Source: an uncultured Clostridium sp.
GTDB lineage: Bacteria; Bacillota; Clostridia; Lachnospirales; Lachnospiraceae
Assembly: GCF_900547735.1 (NCBI RefSeq)
Contig: NZ_URHZ01000030.1
Coordinates: 1 to 57,949 of the forward strand
Direction of reading: 5' to 3'
Length of the DNA stretch: 57,949 nt
Below the pieces are notes generated by a model. That model had not been told where the DNA came from. It ran no database searches and saw only the letters and a list, made by a program, of their open reading frames with translations. Position 1 is the first letter of the stretch. Each line of letters opens with the position of its first letter. Below, piece by piece: positions 16,672-25,584 of this stretch. A program made the position numbers and the translations under genes.

Positions 16672-16708
16672 GTAACTGTTCACACCGCATTGCACTGTGA
16701 ACAGTTAC
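16672..16708. repeat. GTTAnTGTTCAC 3'-end hairpin, family 2, copy 2
   Basis: GTAACTGTTCAC (16672-16683) pairs perfectly with GTGAACAGTTAC (16697-16708); loop ACCGCATTGCACT. It lies 16 bases after the alaS stop. Compared with other copies, both sides of the stem have changed together. Confidence 0.8.
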
Positions 16709-16724
16709 AATTTGACGGCAAACC

Positions 16725-19364
16725 TTATTTAATCTGCTCTTTTGCGACCTCCGCCGCCTTTTTCAGCGCGTCCGGCACACCGGCAGGATTTTTACCGCCG
16801 GCCTGAGCCATATTCGGCCTTCCGCCGCCGCCGCCGCCGACAAGACCTGCGATAGCCTTAATCAGGTTGCCCGCATGGGCGCCTTTCTTCTGAGCCTCAT
16901 CCGTAACGGATGCCATCAGGTTTACTTTGCCGTCCTGAACGGATGCAATCACAACAACGCCCTCGCCCAGTTTCTCCTTGAGCTGGTCACCCAGGTTCCT
17001 GAGTCCGTTCATGTCGACATCCTTCACCTGGACTGCCAGAAGCTTCACGCCGTTTACTTCCTGGACCTGATCCATAACGTCACCGAGTGAATCGTTGGCC
17101 AGTTTGCTCTTTAACTTCTCATTCTCGGAATGAAGAGCTTTGAGCTCGTCGAGCATAGCTTCCAGTTTGGTTCTTAAATCGGCTGGTGTGGACTTAACCA
17201 CTCTGGCTGCTTCATGGAGTTCTTTCTCCATCTCTTTGTAATAATTCATAAGACCTGTGGAAGTCAGTGCCTCGATTCTTCTGACGCCGGCCGCAATGCC
17301 TGCCTCGGATACAATCTTAAATGCGGAGATAGTGCCCGTATTGCCCACGTGGGTACCGCCGCAAAGCTCTGTGGAGAAATCTCCCATCTTAACAACGCGG
17401 ACGCTGTCGCCGTACTTCTCGCCGAACAGGGCCATGGCGCCTGTCTTCTTTGCCTCATCCAGGCTCATGATCATCGTTTCCACAGGAAGGGAATCGGCGA
17501 TCTCATCATTAACAATCTTCTCCACCGCTGCAATCTCCTCGCCCGTCATAGCGGAGAAATGGGTGAAGTCGAAACGCAGCCTGTCCCTTGTAACCAGGGA
17601 ACCTGCCTGCTCTACATGAGTGCCCAGCACGGTGCGCAGGGCCTTGTGAAGCAGATGGGTTGCGGAATGGTTTCTTTCCGTCAGTTCGCGGTTCTCTTTA
17701 TCAACGGTCAGGGTTACGGTGTCGCCCGTGCGGAACATGCCTTTTGTGACAACGCCGACATGGCCGATCTTGCCGCCCTGAAGCTTAATTGTATCTTTTA
17801 CCGTGAATTCGGCATCCGGTGTCGTGATAACGCCGATATCGGCCTGCTGGCCGCCCATCGTAGCATAAAACGGTGTCTTTTTAACAATCAGAGTGCCTAC
17901 TTCTCCGTCTGTCAGCGCTTCCACAATCTCTGTCTCCGTCGTCAGAACCGTGATTACGGATTCATCCGTCAGCTTGCCGTATCCGTCAAACTCGGAAGTG
18001 ATGGACGGATCGATAGACTGGTATACGGTGACATCGGCTCCCATATAGTTGGTCGTCTTTCTGGCGGCTCTTGCCTTCTCTTTCTGCGCTTTCATTGCGG
18101 CGGCAAAACCGTCCTCGTCTAAGGAAAGGTCTTTCTCCTCCAGAATCTCCCTTGTCAGATCGATCGGGAATCCGTAGGTGTCGTAGAGCTTAAATGCATT
18201 CTCTCCGGAAAGCACCGTCTCATGGTTCTTCGCCATCTCATTCTCCATATCGACGAGAATGGCAAGGCCCTGATCAATGGTCTTATTGAATTTATCTTCT
18301 TCCTCAGAAAGCACCTTGAAAATCATAGCGCTCTTCTCTTCCAGCTCCGGATAGCCGTCTTTGGAGAGGGCGATTACCGTCTTTGCCAGTTCGGCCATAA
18401 ACTTTCCTTCAATGCCGAGTTTCTTTCCGTGGCGGGCCGCACGTCTTAAAAGTCTTCTGAGTACATAGCCCCGTCCCTCGTTGGAAGGCATGATGCCGTC
18501 GGAGATCATGAATGTACATGATTTGATATGGTCGGCCACGATACGAAGGGAAATATCGGTCTCATGATCCTTCTGGTATTCCGTGTGGGCCATCTCGCAT
18601 ACACGGTCTAAAAGAGCCTTGTTCGTATCTACGGTAAAGAGGGAATCCACCTCCTGCACGACAACGGCAAGACGCTCAAGTCCCATGCCCGTATCAATAT
18701 TCTTGTGCTCCAGCTCCGTATAATTGCCGTGACCGTCGTTGTTAAACTGGGTGAATACGTTGTTCCATACTTCCATATAACGGTCGCATTCGCAGCCTAC
18801 GGTACAGTCGGGGCTTCCGCAGCCGTATTTCTCGCCGCGGTCGTAATAAATCTCGGAACATGGACCGCAGGGGCCTGCGCCGTGCTCCCAGAAGTTGTCT
18901 TCTTTGCCGAAACGGAAAATTCTCTCTTTGGGAATTCCCATCTCCTTGTTCCAGATATCAAATGCCTCATCGTCCTCCAGGTAAACGGACGGATAGAGAC
19001 GGTCGGGGTCAAGTCCCACAACCTCGGTTAAAAACTCCCATGACCAGTGGATTGCTTCTGTCTTAAAGTAATCACCGAATGAGAAGTTTCCAAGCATCTC
19101 AAAAAAAGTGCCGTGGCGGGCAGTCTTACCGATATTCTCGATATCGCCTGTCCTGATGCACTTCTGGCAGGTTGTCACCCTCTTTCTCGGCGGGATCTCC
19201 TGTCCTGTGAAATATGGTTTTAACGGCGCCATGCCGGAATTGATAAGCAGCAGACTGTTATCATTGTGTGGAACCAGAGAAAAACTCTTCATTGCCAGAT
19301 GTCCCTTGCTCTCAAAGAACTCCAGAAACATCTTTCTAAGTTCGTTTACACCGTACTTTTCCAC
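16725..19364 (-). CDS. alaS: Alanyl-tRNA synthetase
   Basis: Attaches alanine to tRNA-Ala in the cytoplasm. The 879-residue length is standard. Domains in order: class II catalytic core (RKMFLEFFESKGH, motif 2 region RHGTFFEMLGNFSFGDYFK, motif 3 GMGLERL), tRNA-recognition domain, editing domain with zinc ligands HSATHLLH and CGGTH, and a C-terminal DHHA1 domain with glycine run GLVGGGGGGRPNMAQAGG. The start is GTG at 19364 with AGGAGGA upstream. I saw no T-box leader; a plain sigma-A promoter lies 57 bases upstream. Confidence 0.98.
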   Translation of the reverse strand: MEKYGVNELRKMFLEFFESKGHLAMKSFSLVPHNDNSLLLINSGMAPLKPYFTGQEIPPRKRVTTCQKCIRTGDIENIGKTARHGTFFEMLGNFSFGDYFKTEAIHWSWEFLTEVVGLDPDRLYPSVYLEDDEAFDIWNKEMGIPKERIFRFGKEDNFWEHGAGPCGPCSEIYYDRGEKYGCGSPDCTVGCECDRYMEVWNNVFTQFNNDGHGNYTELEHKNIDTGMGLERLAVVVQEVDSLFTVDTNKALLDRVCEMAHTEYQKDHETDISLRIVADHIKSCTFMISDGIMPSNEGRGYVLRRLLRRAARHGKKLGIEGKFMAELAKTVIALSKDGYPELEEKSAMIFKVLSEEEDKFNKTIDQGLAILVDMENEMAKNHETVLSGENAFKLYDTYGFPIDLTREILEEKDLSLDEDGFAAAMKAQKEKARAARKTTNYMGADVTVYQSIDPSITSEFDGYGKLTDESVITVLTTETEIVEALTDGEVGTLIVKKTPFYATMGGQQADIGVITTPDAEFTVKDTIKLQGGKIGHVGVVTKGMFRTGDTVTLTVDKENRELTERNHSATHLLHKALRTVLGTHVEQAGSLVTRDRLRFDFTHFSAMTGEEIAAVEKIVNDEIADSLPVETMIMSLDEAKKTGAMALFGEKYGDSVRVVKMGDFSTELCGGTHVGNTGTISAFKIVSEAGIAAGVRRIEALTSTGLMNYYKEMEKELHEAARVVKSTPADLRTKLEAMLDELKALHSENEKLKSKLANDSLGDVMDQVQEVNGVKLLAVQVKDVDMNGLRNLGDQLKEKLGEGVVVIASVQDGKVNLMASVTDEAQKKGAHAGNLIKAIAGLVGGGGGGRPNMAQAGGKNPAGVPDALKKAAEVAKEQIK

Positions 19365-19420
19365 GTTGCTTCCTCCTGTAAGTTTCTGTCTTTTCTATTA
19401 TATAATTCTTCATTCTTTAT

Positions 19421-19449
19421 ATCCTATCATAGGAAAATCCATTTATCAA
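19421..19449 (-). promoter_or_regulatory. Probable alaS promoter
   Basis: Minus strand: TTGATA (19444-19449), 17-base spacer, TAGGAT (19421-19426). About 55 bases separate it from the GTG start. The leader is too short for a T-box. Confidence 0.6.
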
Positions 19450-19487
19450 GAGGAAATTGAATGTGTTGCCGGGGAGGAAAAGGGCAG

Positions 19488-19539
19488 GTTATTGTTCACT
19501 GCGCAGCACGCTGTTTTTAAGCGGAATGTGAACAATAAC
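19488..19539. repeat. GTTAnTGTTCAC 3'-end hairpin, family 2, copy 3
   Basis: GTTATTGTTCAC (19488-19499) pairs with GTGAACAATAAC (19528-19539) around a longer loop. It lies 15 bases after the stop of the LprI-like gene. Confidence 0.8.
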
Positions 19540-19554
19540 AAAGGAAGGACTCTG

Positions 19555-20469
19555 TCAGTCCTTCCCCTCTGTTATATATGTTCCGTATTGTTCTAATAAT
19601 TCATAGGCCCTGGTCCTGGTGGAATCCGACAGGGACGCCGTGTATTCCAGGCTTTCCATCGTGCCTCCGCCGAACTTGGAGGCTGCTTTCTTGGCTGCCA
19701 GATCACGGCTTCGAATCCAGGCCCTCTCTTCGGTCTTCAGGTCCTGCGCTTCTTCCTCGGTCATCCCTTCCAGGATTGCCTGGTAAATATGGTTCAGTTC
19801 CGTATCCCAGAGATAGTATTCGTAGTCGGCAACCTTCTTCAGGGAATCCGTATTGGAGCTGGCTTCCGATCCCTGCATATTCTGGATCAGGCCGTCTATC
19901 TCGTTCAGCTTCTTCCTGTAACCGTCAAGGGTTGTAACATATTCCGTTACTGCCGTATCCGATTCACTGACGCCGGTCAGGGGAGATATCACGACGCTGC
20001 TTTTGGCGGCAGGCGCATTCTCCGCAGCCGGGGCTGCGGCCAGCGCATCGGTATCTGCGGAAACAGCGGCCGCTTCCTCTTTTGCGGAAGCCGTACCTTC
20101 CGAATCCGAATAAGTGGAAACCGATCCGCTTCCCGCCGCGGCATCCGGCATCCGGCCTGCCGCTTTCTGTTCTCCCGTCTCAGAACCGGCTTCTGCAGGA
20201 GCCTGCTCCTTTGCCGTCTCCCGGCTTCGGGTATCTCCCGTATCCAACCCGGCTTCCTGTCCTCCGCTTTCCGGCAGGGAAGTCATCCCTGCAGCCGCCA
20301 TGGCCATACTCTCCATGTTAAGCTCTTCGGAGGGCGGAATCTGGCCCTGAAAATTGGACGCAACGCCATCAGACGTTTTATCGTGTATAAAACGCCTGGT
20401 TCCTACGGTTACGCCTGCACCCATTATTAAAATTAAAATAATTGCAATTATTACTCCTCTATTTTTCAA
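19555..20469 (-). CDS. Anchored protein with C-terminal LprI-like (DUF1311) domain
   Basis: A 304-residue protein with one N-terminal membrane helix (VIIAIILILIMGAGVTVGT, residues 5-23). A long low-complexity linker rich in Ala, Glu, Ser and Gly follows (about 35-170). The C-terminal domain, about residues 190-300, has the LprI N-terminal (DUF1311) pattern: WDTELNHIYQAI, then LKTEERAWIRSRD and TRTRAYELLEQY. LprI proteins in mycobacteria are reported lysozyme inhibitors; here the role is only inferred as envelope protection. The start is TTG at 20469 with GAGGATGG upstream. Single gene. Confidence 0.75.
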   Translation of the reverse strand: MKNRGVIIAIILILIMGAGVTVGTRRFIHDKTSDGVASNFQGQIPPSEELNMESMAMAAAGMTSLPESGGQEAGLDTGDTRSRETAKEQAPAEAGSETGEQKAAGRMPDAAAGSGSVSTYSDSEGTASAKEEAAAVSADTDALAAAPAAENAPAAKSSVVISPLTGVSESDTAVTEYVTTLDGYRKKLNEIDGLIQNMQGSEASSNTDSLKKVADYEYYLWDTELNHIYQAILEGMTEEEAQDLKTEERAWIRSRDLAAKKAASKFGGGTMESLEYTASLSDSTRTRAYELLEQYGTYITEGKD

Positions 20470-20608
20470 TATCGATCCATCCTCGCATTGTTTGAATTAA
20501 AGATATCATATTTATGCGGGAAAGGAAATAGGTGCCAAAAATAAGTAATATTTTGTAAGATTTATTTAATAAATGACTGGTTACAAACATTCCCATATGC
20601 GGAAAAAA

Positions 20609-21091
20609 TCAATCTGCTCCGGCTCCGGTATCGGTCAGAAGGTTGTCCCCATCGGCGGCGGAGGTTGCAAGGAAATCACATCTCTCATTTTCAGGATGTC
20701 CGTTGTGGCCCTTCACCCAGATAAAGGTTACCTGGTGGGGCTCCTTGGCTTTTAAAAGGCGCTGCCACAAGTCCACATTCTTGACGGGCTCATTCTTTCC
20801 GCGCTTCCACCCCTTTTTCAGCCAGCCGTCTATCCAGTGCTGGTTAAAGGCATCCACCAGATATTTGGAATCGGAATAAAGGCTCACCTCACAGGGACGG
20901 TTCAGCGCCTCCAGGCCGGCGATGGCGGCCATCAGCTCCATCCTGTTGTTTGTGGTGCGTTTATATCCGGCGGATATCTCCTTTACATGCAGTTGTCCGG
21001 CTGCGTCCCGGTAATGAAGGACGCTGCCGAAACCGCCCGGTCCGTCAGGATTGCCTCTGGCAGAACCGTCTGTATATACTTCTACTTTCAA
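20609..21091 (-). CDS. rnhA: Ribonuclease HI
   Basis: Degrades RNA in RNA-DNA hybrids. The 160-residue protein has all four acidic catalytic residues in their motifs: YTDGSARGNPDGPGGFG (Asp7), MELMAAIAGLEAL (Glu), YSDSKYLVDA (Asp) and CDFLATSAA (final Asp), plus the WVKGHNGHPENE histidine loop. The start is TTG at 21091 with an AGGAGAC site. It lies 44 bases after the beta-CASP nuclease stop and both may be co-transcribed. Confidence 0.95.
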   Translation of the reverse strand: MKVEVYTDGSARGNPDGPGGFGSVLHYRDAAGQLHVKEISAGYKRTTNNRMELMAAIAGLEALNRPCEVSLYSDSKYLVDAFNQHWIDGWLKKGWKRGKNEPVKNVDLWQRLLKAKEPHQVTFIWVKGHNGHPENERCDFLATSAADGDNLLTDTGAGAD

Positions 21092-21135
21092 ATTCAGGTC
21101 TCCTTTGCAGGTTTATTATCAGTCTTATTGTATCA

Positions 21136-22737
21136 CTATCTGTCCCATTTGTCGCAGAGCGAATTAATCTGATCCGCAAAACGGGCCAGATCCTTGTTAG
21201 CGCCGCCCTCATTGTGCATGATGACCTTACGGAGCCTGTCGCCCGCAGCCAGAAGTCTTGCAAATACACCGGACGCTTTCTTAGCCGGTTCCGCATCGCG
21301 CTTAATCGGAATTCCTTCGGTAACGGTGATAAAGCAGCCCTCTTTCAAATCATAGGAGCTTCCGCTGAACGGGGCATCCGCCTCCATTCCGAACTTCTCC
21401 TTCACAATAGAGGCAAAGGTATCACAGACCTCGTCGTCTCCGTGTACAACAAATACATGCTTGGGGCGTTCCATGAAATTGCCGACCCATTCAAGAAGTC
21501 CGGTCTGATCCGCATGGCCGCTGATTCCCTCGATCTTTTCGATCTTGGCTCTGACTTCGATAGACTCGCCAAAGAGCTTAACTTCTTCCCGGCCCTCCAC
21601 GATACTGCGTCCCAAAGTTCCCACAGCCTGGTATCCGGCAAAAAGAATCGTACACTCCGGCCTCCACAGGTTGTGTTTCAGATGGTGTCTGACACGGCCG
21701 GCGTCACACATGCCCGCCGCTGAGATAATCACCTTCGGTTCTTCGTCAAAGTTGATGGCGATAGAATCATCACTTGTGATCGACAGGTGCAGCCCCGGAA
21801 ATGAAATCGGGTTGATGCCTTTTTTAATCAGGACTTTCGTCTCATCGTTGTAACAGTCCATCATGTTTTCTTTAAACACGGCCGTGGCTTCCACCGCCAT
21901 CGGGCTGTCGAGATAAACCGGGAAATTATCGTGGCCCTTGACCAGATGTTTTTCCTTGATTACCCTGATATAGTTGAGAACCTCCTGGGTACGGCCGACT
22001 GCAAAGGCCGGGATTACCACATTGCCGCCGCGGTCCAGCGTCTCCTCGATCACCTTGGCAAACTCTTCCACGTGATCGCCGACATGCTTGTGGAACCTGT
22101 CGCCATAGGTGCTCTCCATAACGACATAATCCGCCTGGTGAATATACTGCGGACTTCGGATCAGCGGTTTATTCTTATTGCCGATATCGCCGGAGAAGAC
22201 GATTTTCTTCGAGCAGTCCTCCTCGGTCATCCAGATCTCAATTGAAGCGGAACCCAGGAGATGGCCAACATCTGTAAAGCGGATCTCAAAGCCGTCCTTC
22301 AGTTTAATTATCTGATCGTAGTTACAGGGTACAAAGTGTTCCAGCACCCCATTGGCATCGTTCATCGTGTAGAGAGGCGGAACCTCCGACTTGCCTGCAC
22401 GTTTTGCCTTCCTGTTCTTCCACTCCGCCTCTGTCTCCTGGATGTGTGCACAGTCTCTGAGCATGATCTCGCAGAGATCGCAGGTGGCCCGTGTCCCCAT
22501 CACCTGGCCCCTGAATCCCCGTGCATAGATAAACGGCAGCATCCCCACGTGGTCGATATGGGAGTGGGTTACCAGCACATAGTCCACATCAGCATAGCTG
22601 ATGGGAAGTTCCGCATTCTCAAACTTGTTAATCCCCTGCTCCATTCCGCAGTCTACCAGGACATTTAAATCACATGCCTGCAGTAAATGGCAGCTTCCTG
22701 TTACTTCATGATCCGCACCGATAAAAGTTAATTTCAT
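21136..22737 (-). CDS. Beta-CASP metallo-beta-lactamase-fold ribonuclease
   Basis: A 533-residue zinc enzyme of the RNA-processing MBL/beta-CASP group. Zinc motif HSHIDHVG (about residue 58-65), GDIGNKNKPLI region, beta-CASP motifs VVIPAFAVGRTQEVLNYI, SAAGMCDAGRVRHHLKHNL and the C-terminal HGDDEVCDTF histidine. The general fold is that of CPSF73-like/RNase J-related nucleases, but the length and N-terminus fit the YsgC-type 'MBL fold exoribonuclease' rather than RNase J itself. Good AGGAGA site before the ATG. Target RNA unknown. Confidence 0.88.
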   Translation of the reverse strand: MKLTFIGADHEVTGSCHLLQACDLNVLVDCGMEQGINKFENAELPISYADVDYVLVTHSHIDHVGMLPFIYARGFRGQVMGTRATCDLCEIMLRDCAHIQETEAEWKNRKAKRAGKSEVPPLYTMNDANGVLEHFVPCNYDQIIKLKDGFEIRFTDVGHLLGSASIEIWMTEEDCSKKIVFSGDIGNKNKPLIRSPQYIHQADYVVMESTYGDRFHKHVGDHVEEFAKVIEETLDRGGNVVIPAFAVGRTQEVLNYIRVIKEKHLVKGHDNFPVYLDSPMAVEATAVFKENMMDCYNDETKVLIKKGINPISFPGLHLSITSDDSIAINFDEEPKVIISAAGMCDAGRVRHHLKHNLWRPECTILFAGYQAVGTLGRSIVEGREEVKLFGESIEVRAKIEKIEGISGHADQTGLLEWVGNFMERPKHVFVVHGDDEVCDTFASIVKEKFGMEADAPFSGSSYDLKEGCFITVTEGIPIKRDAEPAKKASGVFARLLAAGDRLRKVIMHNEGGANKDLARFADQINSLCDKWDR

Positions 22738-22798
22738 GTAACCATCTCCTGTATTGTATTTGTTTTTGCCAAAACTGATGGTTTAAGTATACCCGATA

Positions 22799-24274
22799 TC
22801 AGATAATAATGCAAATCATACCGCCATTACTGTCATTAATAATTTTCTGGAGCGTATCCTGGAGCTTCATCTGGCAGTCCTCCGTCATCTGGGAAATCTT
22901 TGCCTGGATTCCGTCATCCACTATCTGTTCAATGGATTTTCCGAAAATATTGGTGCTCCAGACACCCTCTTCACTCTGGCCGGCATTTTCTTTTATGTAT
23001 GTAATCAGATCCTCCGCCTGCTGTTCGCTTCCCACGATTGGTGCGATCTCAGTCTCAATATGGGCTTTGATCAGGTTGATGGACGGCGCCTGCGCTTTCA
23101 TTTTTACCCCATACTTATTGCCGTGGCGGATTAACTGCGGCTCATCCAGCACAATCTCGGAGCGGTCCGGCGTCACGACGCCATAGCCTTTTAATCTTAC
23201 CTGGCACACGGCATTGCTCACCTTCTCATATTCCTTCTGCATGGAGGCCAGGTTCTTTAAGGTCTGCATGAGCTGGTATTCTCCCTCAATCGGCACGCCC
23301 ACGTATTCGCTCAGAATCTGGTAATAATGGCTGTCATCCACCTCGATCTGGGCCTGGATGCTGCCGTCGGCCATCTTCATGCCTGTGATCTTAATTCTCT
23401 TCACCGCCTCACTGTCCTCGGCCGGAAGGGCGTCCTGGGCGTCTCTCATGTGGTCGGTCTTCTTAAGCATATCCTTTACGGACTGGATGACCCTGCTTTT
23501 CAGCCAGTGATCCTTCGGGAGAATTTCCATCCACTTCGGAATCGTAAAATCGATCTCCGTGACCGGGAATTCATGCAGAATCTCTTCCATGATCACCTTG
23601 ATATCTTCTTTTTTGAGCTGCTCGCAGTTGACAGGCATTACCTGGACGCCGTATTTCTCCTCCATCTGCTTTGCCATTTCCCTGGTCTCATCGGAATAGG
23701 GCCTCATCGAGTTCAAAAGAACCAGGAACGGTTTTTTGAGGTTTTTCAGTTCTTTGATCGTCTTCTCTTCCGCCGCTATGTAGTTGCCCCGCTTAATATC
23801 ACCGAAGGAACCGTCCGTCGTGATGACAAGGCCGATGGTGGAGTGGTCGTTGATCACCTTCCGGGTTCCGATCTCCGCCGCTTCCGTAAATGGAATCTCC
23901 GTGTCAAACCATGGAGTTTTTACGAGGCGTTCCGTGTCATTCTCAATATGGCCCGCCGCGCCTTCCACCATAAATCCGACGCAGTCGATCAGACGCACCT
24001 TCACATCCACGCCGTCGCTCAATGCGATCTGGGCCGCCTCTTTTGGAATAAATTTCGGTTCCGTCGTCATAATCGTCTTCCCTGCGGAACTCTGGGGAAG
24101 TTCATCTCGCGTGCGTTCCCTGGAATGGGGATCTTCCATGCCCGGCAGCACCATCAGCTCCATAAAGCGCTTGATAAAAGTGGATTTGCCGGTCCTGACG
24201 GGGCCTACGATACCTACATAGATTTCTCCGTTGGTTCTGGCCTTAATGTCGCTGTATACGTTAAAATTGTCCAT
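22799..24274 (-). CDS. spoIVA: Stage IV sporulation protein A
   Basis: Coat-morphogenetic ATPase that polymerises on the forespore surface and anchors the spore coat. At 491 residues it matches the Bacillus protein (492). The P-loop VGPVRTGKST is near residue 20 and the C-terminus GGMICIII is the family's conserved membrane/SpoVM-contact end. The start MDNFNVYSDIKARTNGEIYV at 24274 follows AAGGGGG. In Bacillus it is made in the mother cell under sigma-E; a promoter could not be assigned confidently here. Confidence 0.97.
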   Translation of the reverse strand: MDNFNVYSDIKARTNGEIYVGIVGPVRTGKSTFIKRFMELMVLPGMEDPHSRERTRDELPQSSAGKTIMTTEPKFIPKEAAQIALSDGVDVKVRLIDCVGFMVEGAAGHIENDTERLVKTPWFDTEIPFTEAAEIGTRKVINDHSTIGLVITTDGSFGDIKRGNYIAAEEKTIKELKNLKKPFLVLLNSMRPYSDETREMAKQMEEKYGVQVMPVNCEQLKKEDIKVIMEEILHEFPVTEIDFTIPKWMEILPKDHWLKSRVIQSVKDMLKKTDHMRDAQDALPAEDSEAVKRIKITGMKMADGSIQAQIEVDDSHYYQILSEYVGVPIEGEYQLMQTLKNLASMQKEYEKVSNAVCQVRLKGYGVVTPDRSEIVLDEPQLIRHGNKYGVKMKAQAPSINLIKAHIETEIAPIVGSEQQAEDLITYIKENAGQSEEGVWSTNIFGKSIEQIVDDGIQAKISQMTEDCQMKLQDTLQKIINDSNGGMICIII

Positions 24275-24448
24275 AAAAATACCCCCTTGACTATGCTGAT
24301 ACAAGTATATGCAAGGGGGAGGCGGGAGTATGCGGGATTATTTAATTGGTTCTTGGTAGTTTTAAAAATGGGTAAAGGGTATGAATAAGGTGCTCAGCAT
24401 AATTTTTACATAGAAGTTCTTTTTTTTGAAAATAGGCACCCCGTTATT

Positions 24449-24501
24449 AAAAAGGAAGGGGTAGCAAAACAGCTTATGGCACTGCTATTCCCTTCCTTTT
24501 T
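24449..24501. terminator. Bidirectional terminator at the end of the M56 operon
   Basis: AAAAAGGAAGGGGTAGCA (24449-24466) pairs with TGCTATTCCCTTCCTTTTT (24483-24501) with one bulge. T-runs occur on both strands. It lies 15 bases beyond the stop of the 97-residue membrane protein. Confidence 0.85.
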
Positions 24502-24516
24502 AGAGAGACCAATATA

Positions 24517-24810
24517 TCAAAAACCACAATAAATAAAAAAAACTGAAATGCTCATAATAATCATAATTAAAACAAAATAGAAATACTCTTTCCTTCTCCC
24601 GGCACGAAGCAAAAACACATAAAGGAGAATATAATAAATAACTATAGAAAGGGTAATTAAAGCACTGCCAAATTGTAAGCCAAATTGTATTTCAGCGCTG
24701 ACAATGTCTTTCCATGCTTTAAAGTTAAAACATACAAAAATCCATACATAAACTGCAAAAGGTATAACTACCAATCCAGTCAAAGCTTTCTTTTTATTTT
24801 CATCCTTCAA
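24517..24810 (-). CDS. Small three-helix membrane protein, possible immunity/partner protein
   Basis: A 97-residue very hydrophobic protein with three predicted helices (about residues 11-31, 44-67 and 77-97) and a basic N-terminus (MKDENKKK). The start is TTG at 24810, supported by AGGGGG 7 bases upstream; the nearby ATG is out of frame. It is the last gene of the M56-secreted protein operon, 22 bases after the secreted protein. The layout suggests an immunity or membrane partner for that protein, by analogy with bacteriocin loci. I do not recognise a family. Confidence 0.75.
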   Translation of the reverse strand: MKDENKKKALTGLVVIPFAVYVWIFVCFNFKAWKDIVSAEIQFGLQFGSALITLSIVIYYILLYVFLLRAGRRKEYFYFVLIMIIMSISVFFIYCGF

Positions 24811-24832
24811 CTCTTACCCCCTCTGATTCAGG

Positions 24833-25561
24833 TCATCCACCAATTGCTTGAGAGTAGCACATTGTTGAATCTATTTTGTGATCACCGCTATCATATGATA
24901 CCACAGTGTCATGATAACAATGAATATAATACCCATTATCAGCCGTGAATAGCACTTCATAAGTACTATGACTTACATCCATTCTAGCAGGGCCATGAGC
25001 TGTAATAATAGTATATGCGTACCCACCTAATGAAATTAAAATAGAGGCTGGAAGAGATACTCCCATAAATGCACTAATTATTGAAGCAGCGGTTGAAACT
25101 CCACCATTAGCTATGGCAGTAATCTCATTATTTAACAAGGTGAAATTATTTCCGCCAATATACTGGTGTTTAAATTGCGAACCTGTTATTTCTTTGCCCT
25201 GTGTTGCTCCTCTTGTGTGAGGAGATTTTGAATTATTTGCCAAGTTAAGGAATAATTCATAATCATCATCACTGTAATTAATAACCTGATTTTGATTATC
25301 TTTGATGATTGTCAAGAAACCAGTTCCATTTGAGTATACTACATGTCGCATTGTAACCTCTTTACCATCAATATCAGTAAATAGAGCCGTTTCTGTAACA
25401 GAAGTATCTGTTGTCTGATATGATATTTGAACAGAATCCATCATTTTTGCCACTGCAACTGACATGGCTCTATCATTTGCCAATGAAACAAACGGAAATG
25501 CAGTAAACAATAAAGCACATGATAATAATATCGAACATATTTTTTTGAAATTGTTTATCAT
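24833..25561 (-). CDS. Secreted protein with long Gly/Ala hydrophobic segment (bacteriocin-like layout)
   Basis: A 242-residue exported protein. Residues 1-28 are a signal peptide (ILLSCALLFTAFPFVSLA, cleavage after Ala28). The mature part has a polar region (30-125) and then a 40-residue hydrophobic, Gly/Ala/Ser-rich segment (149-188, including NGGVSTAASIISAFMGVSLP). A Tyr/His-rich tail follows (YYIHCYHDTVVSYD) with two Cys (215 and 235) that could form a disulfide. The layout recalls Gram-positive antimicrobial proteins such as the geobacillin-26 group; I cannot confirm homology. ATG with an AGAGGAG site, 23 bases after the M56 gene. AT-rich codon use unlike the neighbouring core genes. Confidence 0.78.
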   Translation of the reverse strand: MINNFKKICSILLSCALLFTAFPFVSLANDRAMSVAVAKMMDSVQISYQTTDTSVTETALFTDIDGKEVTMRHVVYSNGTGFLTIIKDNQNQVINYSDDDYELFLNLANNSKSPHTRGATQGKEITGSQFKHQYIGGNNFTLLNNEITAIANGGVSTAASIISAFMGVSLPASILISLGGYAYTIITAHGPARMDVSHSTYEVLFTADNGYYIHCYHDTVVSYDSGDHKIDSTMCYSQAIGG

Positions 25562-25584
25562 AGTTTTCTCCTCTTCTTAGCTTC

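Noticed and set aside
19365..19460. T-box or other leader riboswitch for alaS
   Set aside because: The leader is about 55 bases, with no specifier loop or T-box sequence.
24275..24448. Possible sigma-E promoter of spoIVA (CATATACTT about 25 bases upstream)
   Set aside because: No matching -35 element at proper spacing, so I did not list it.
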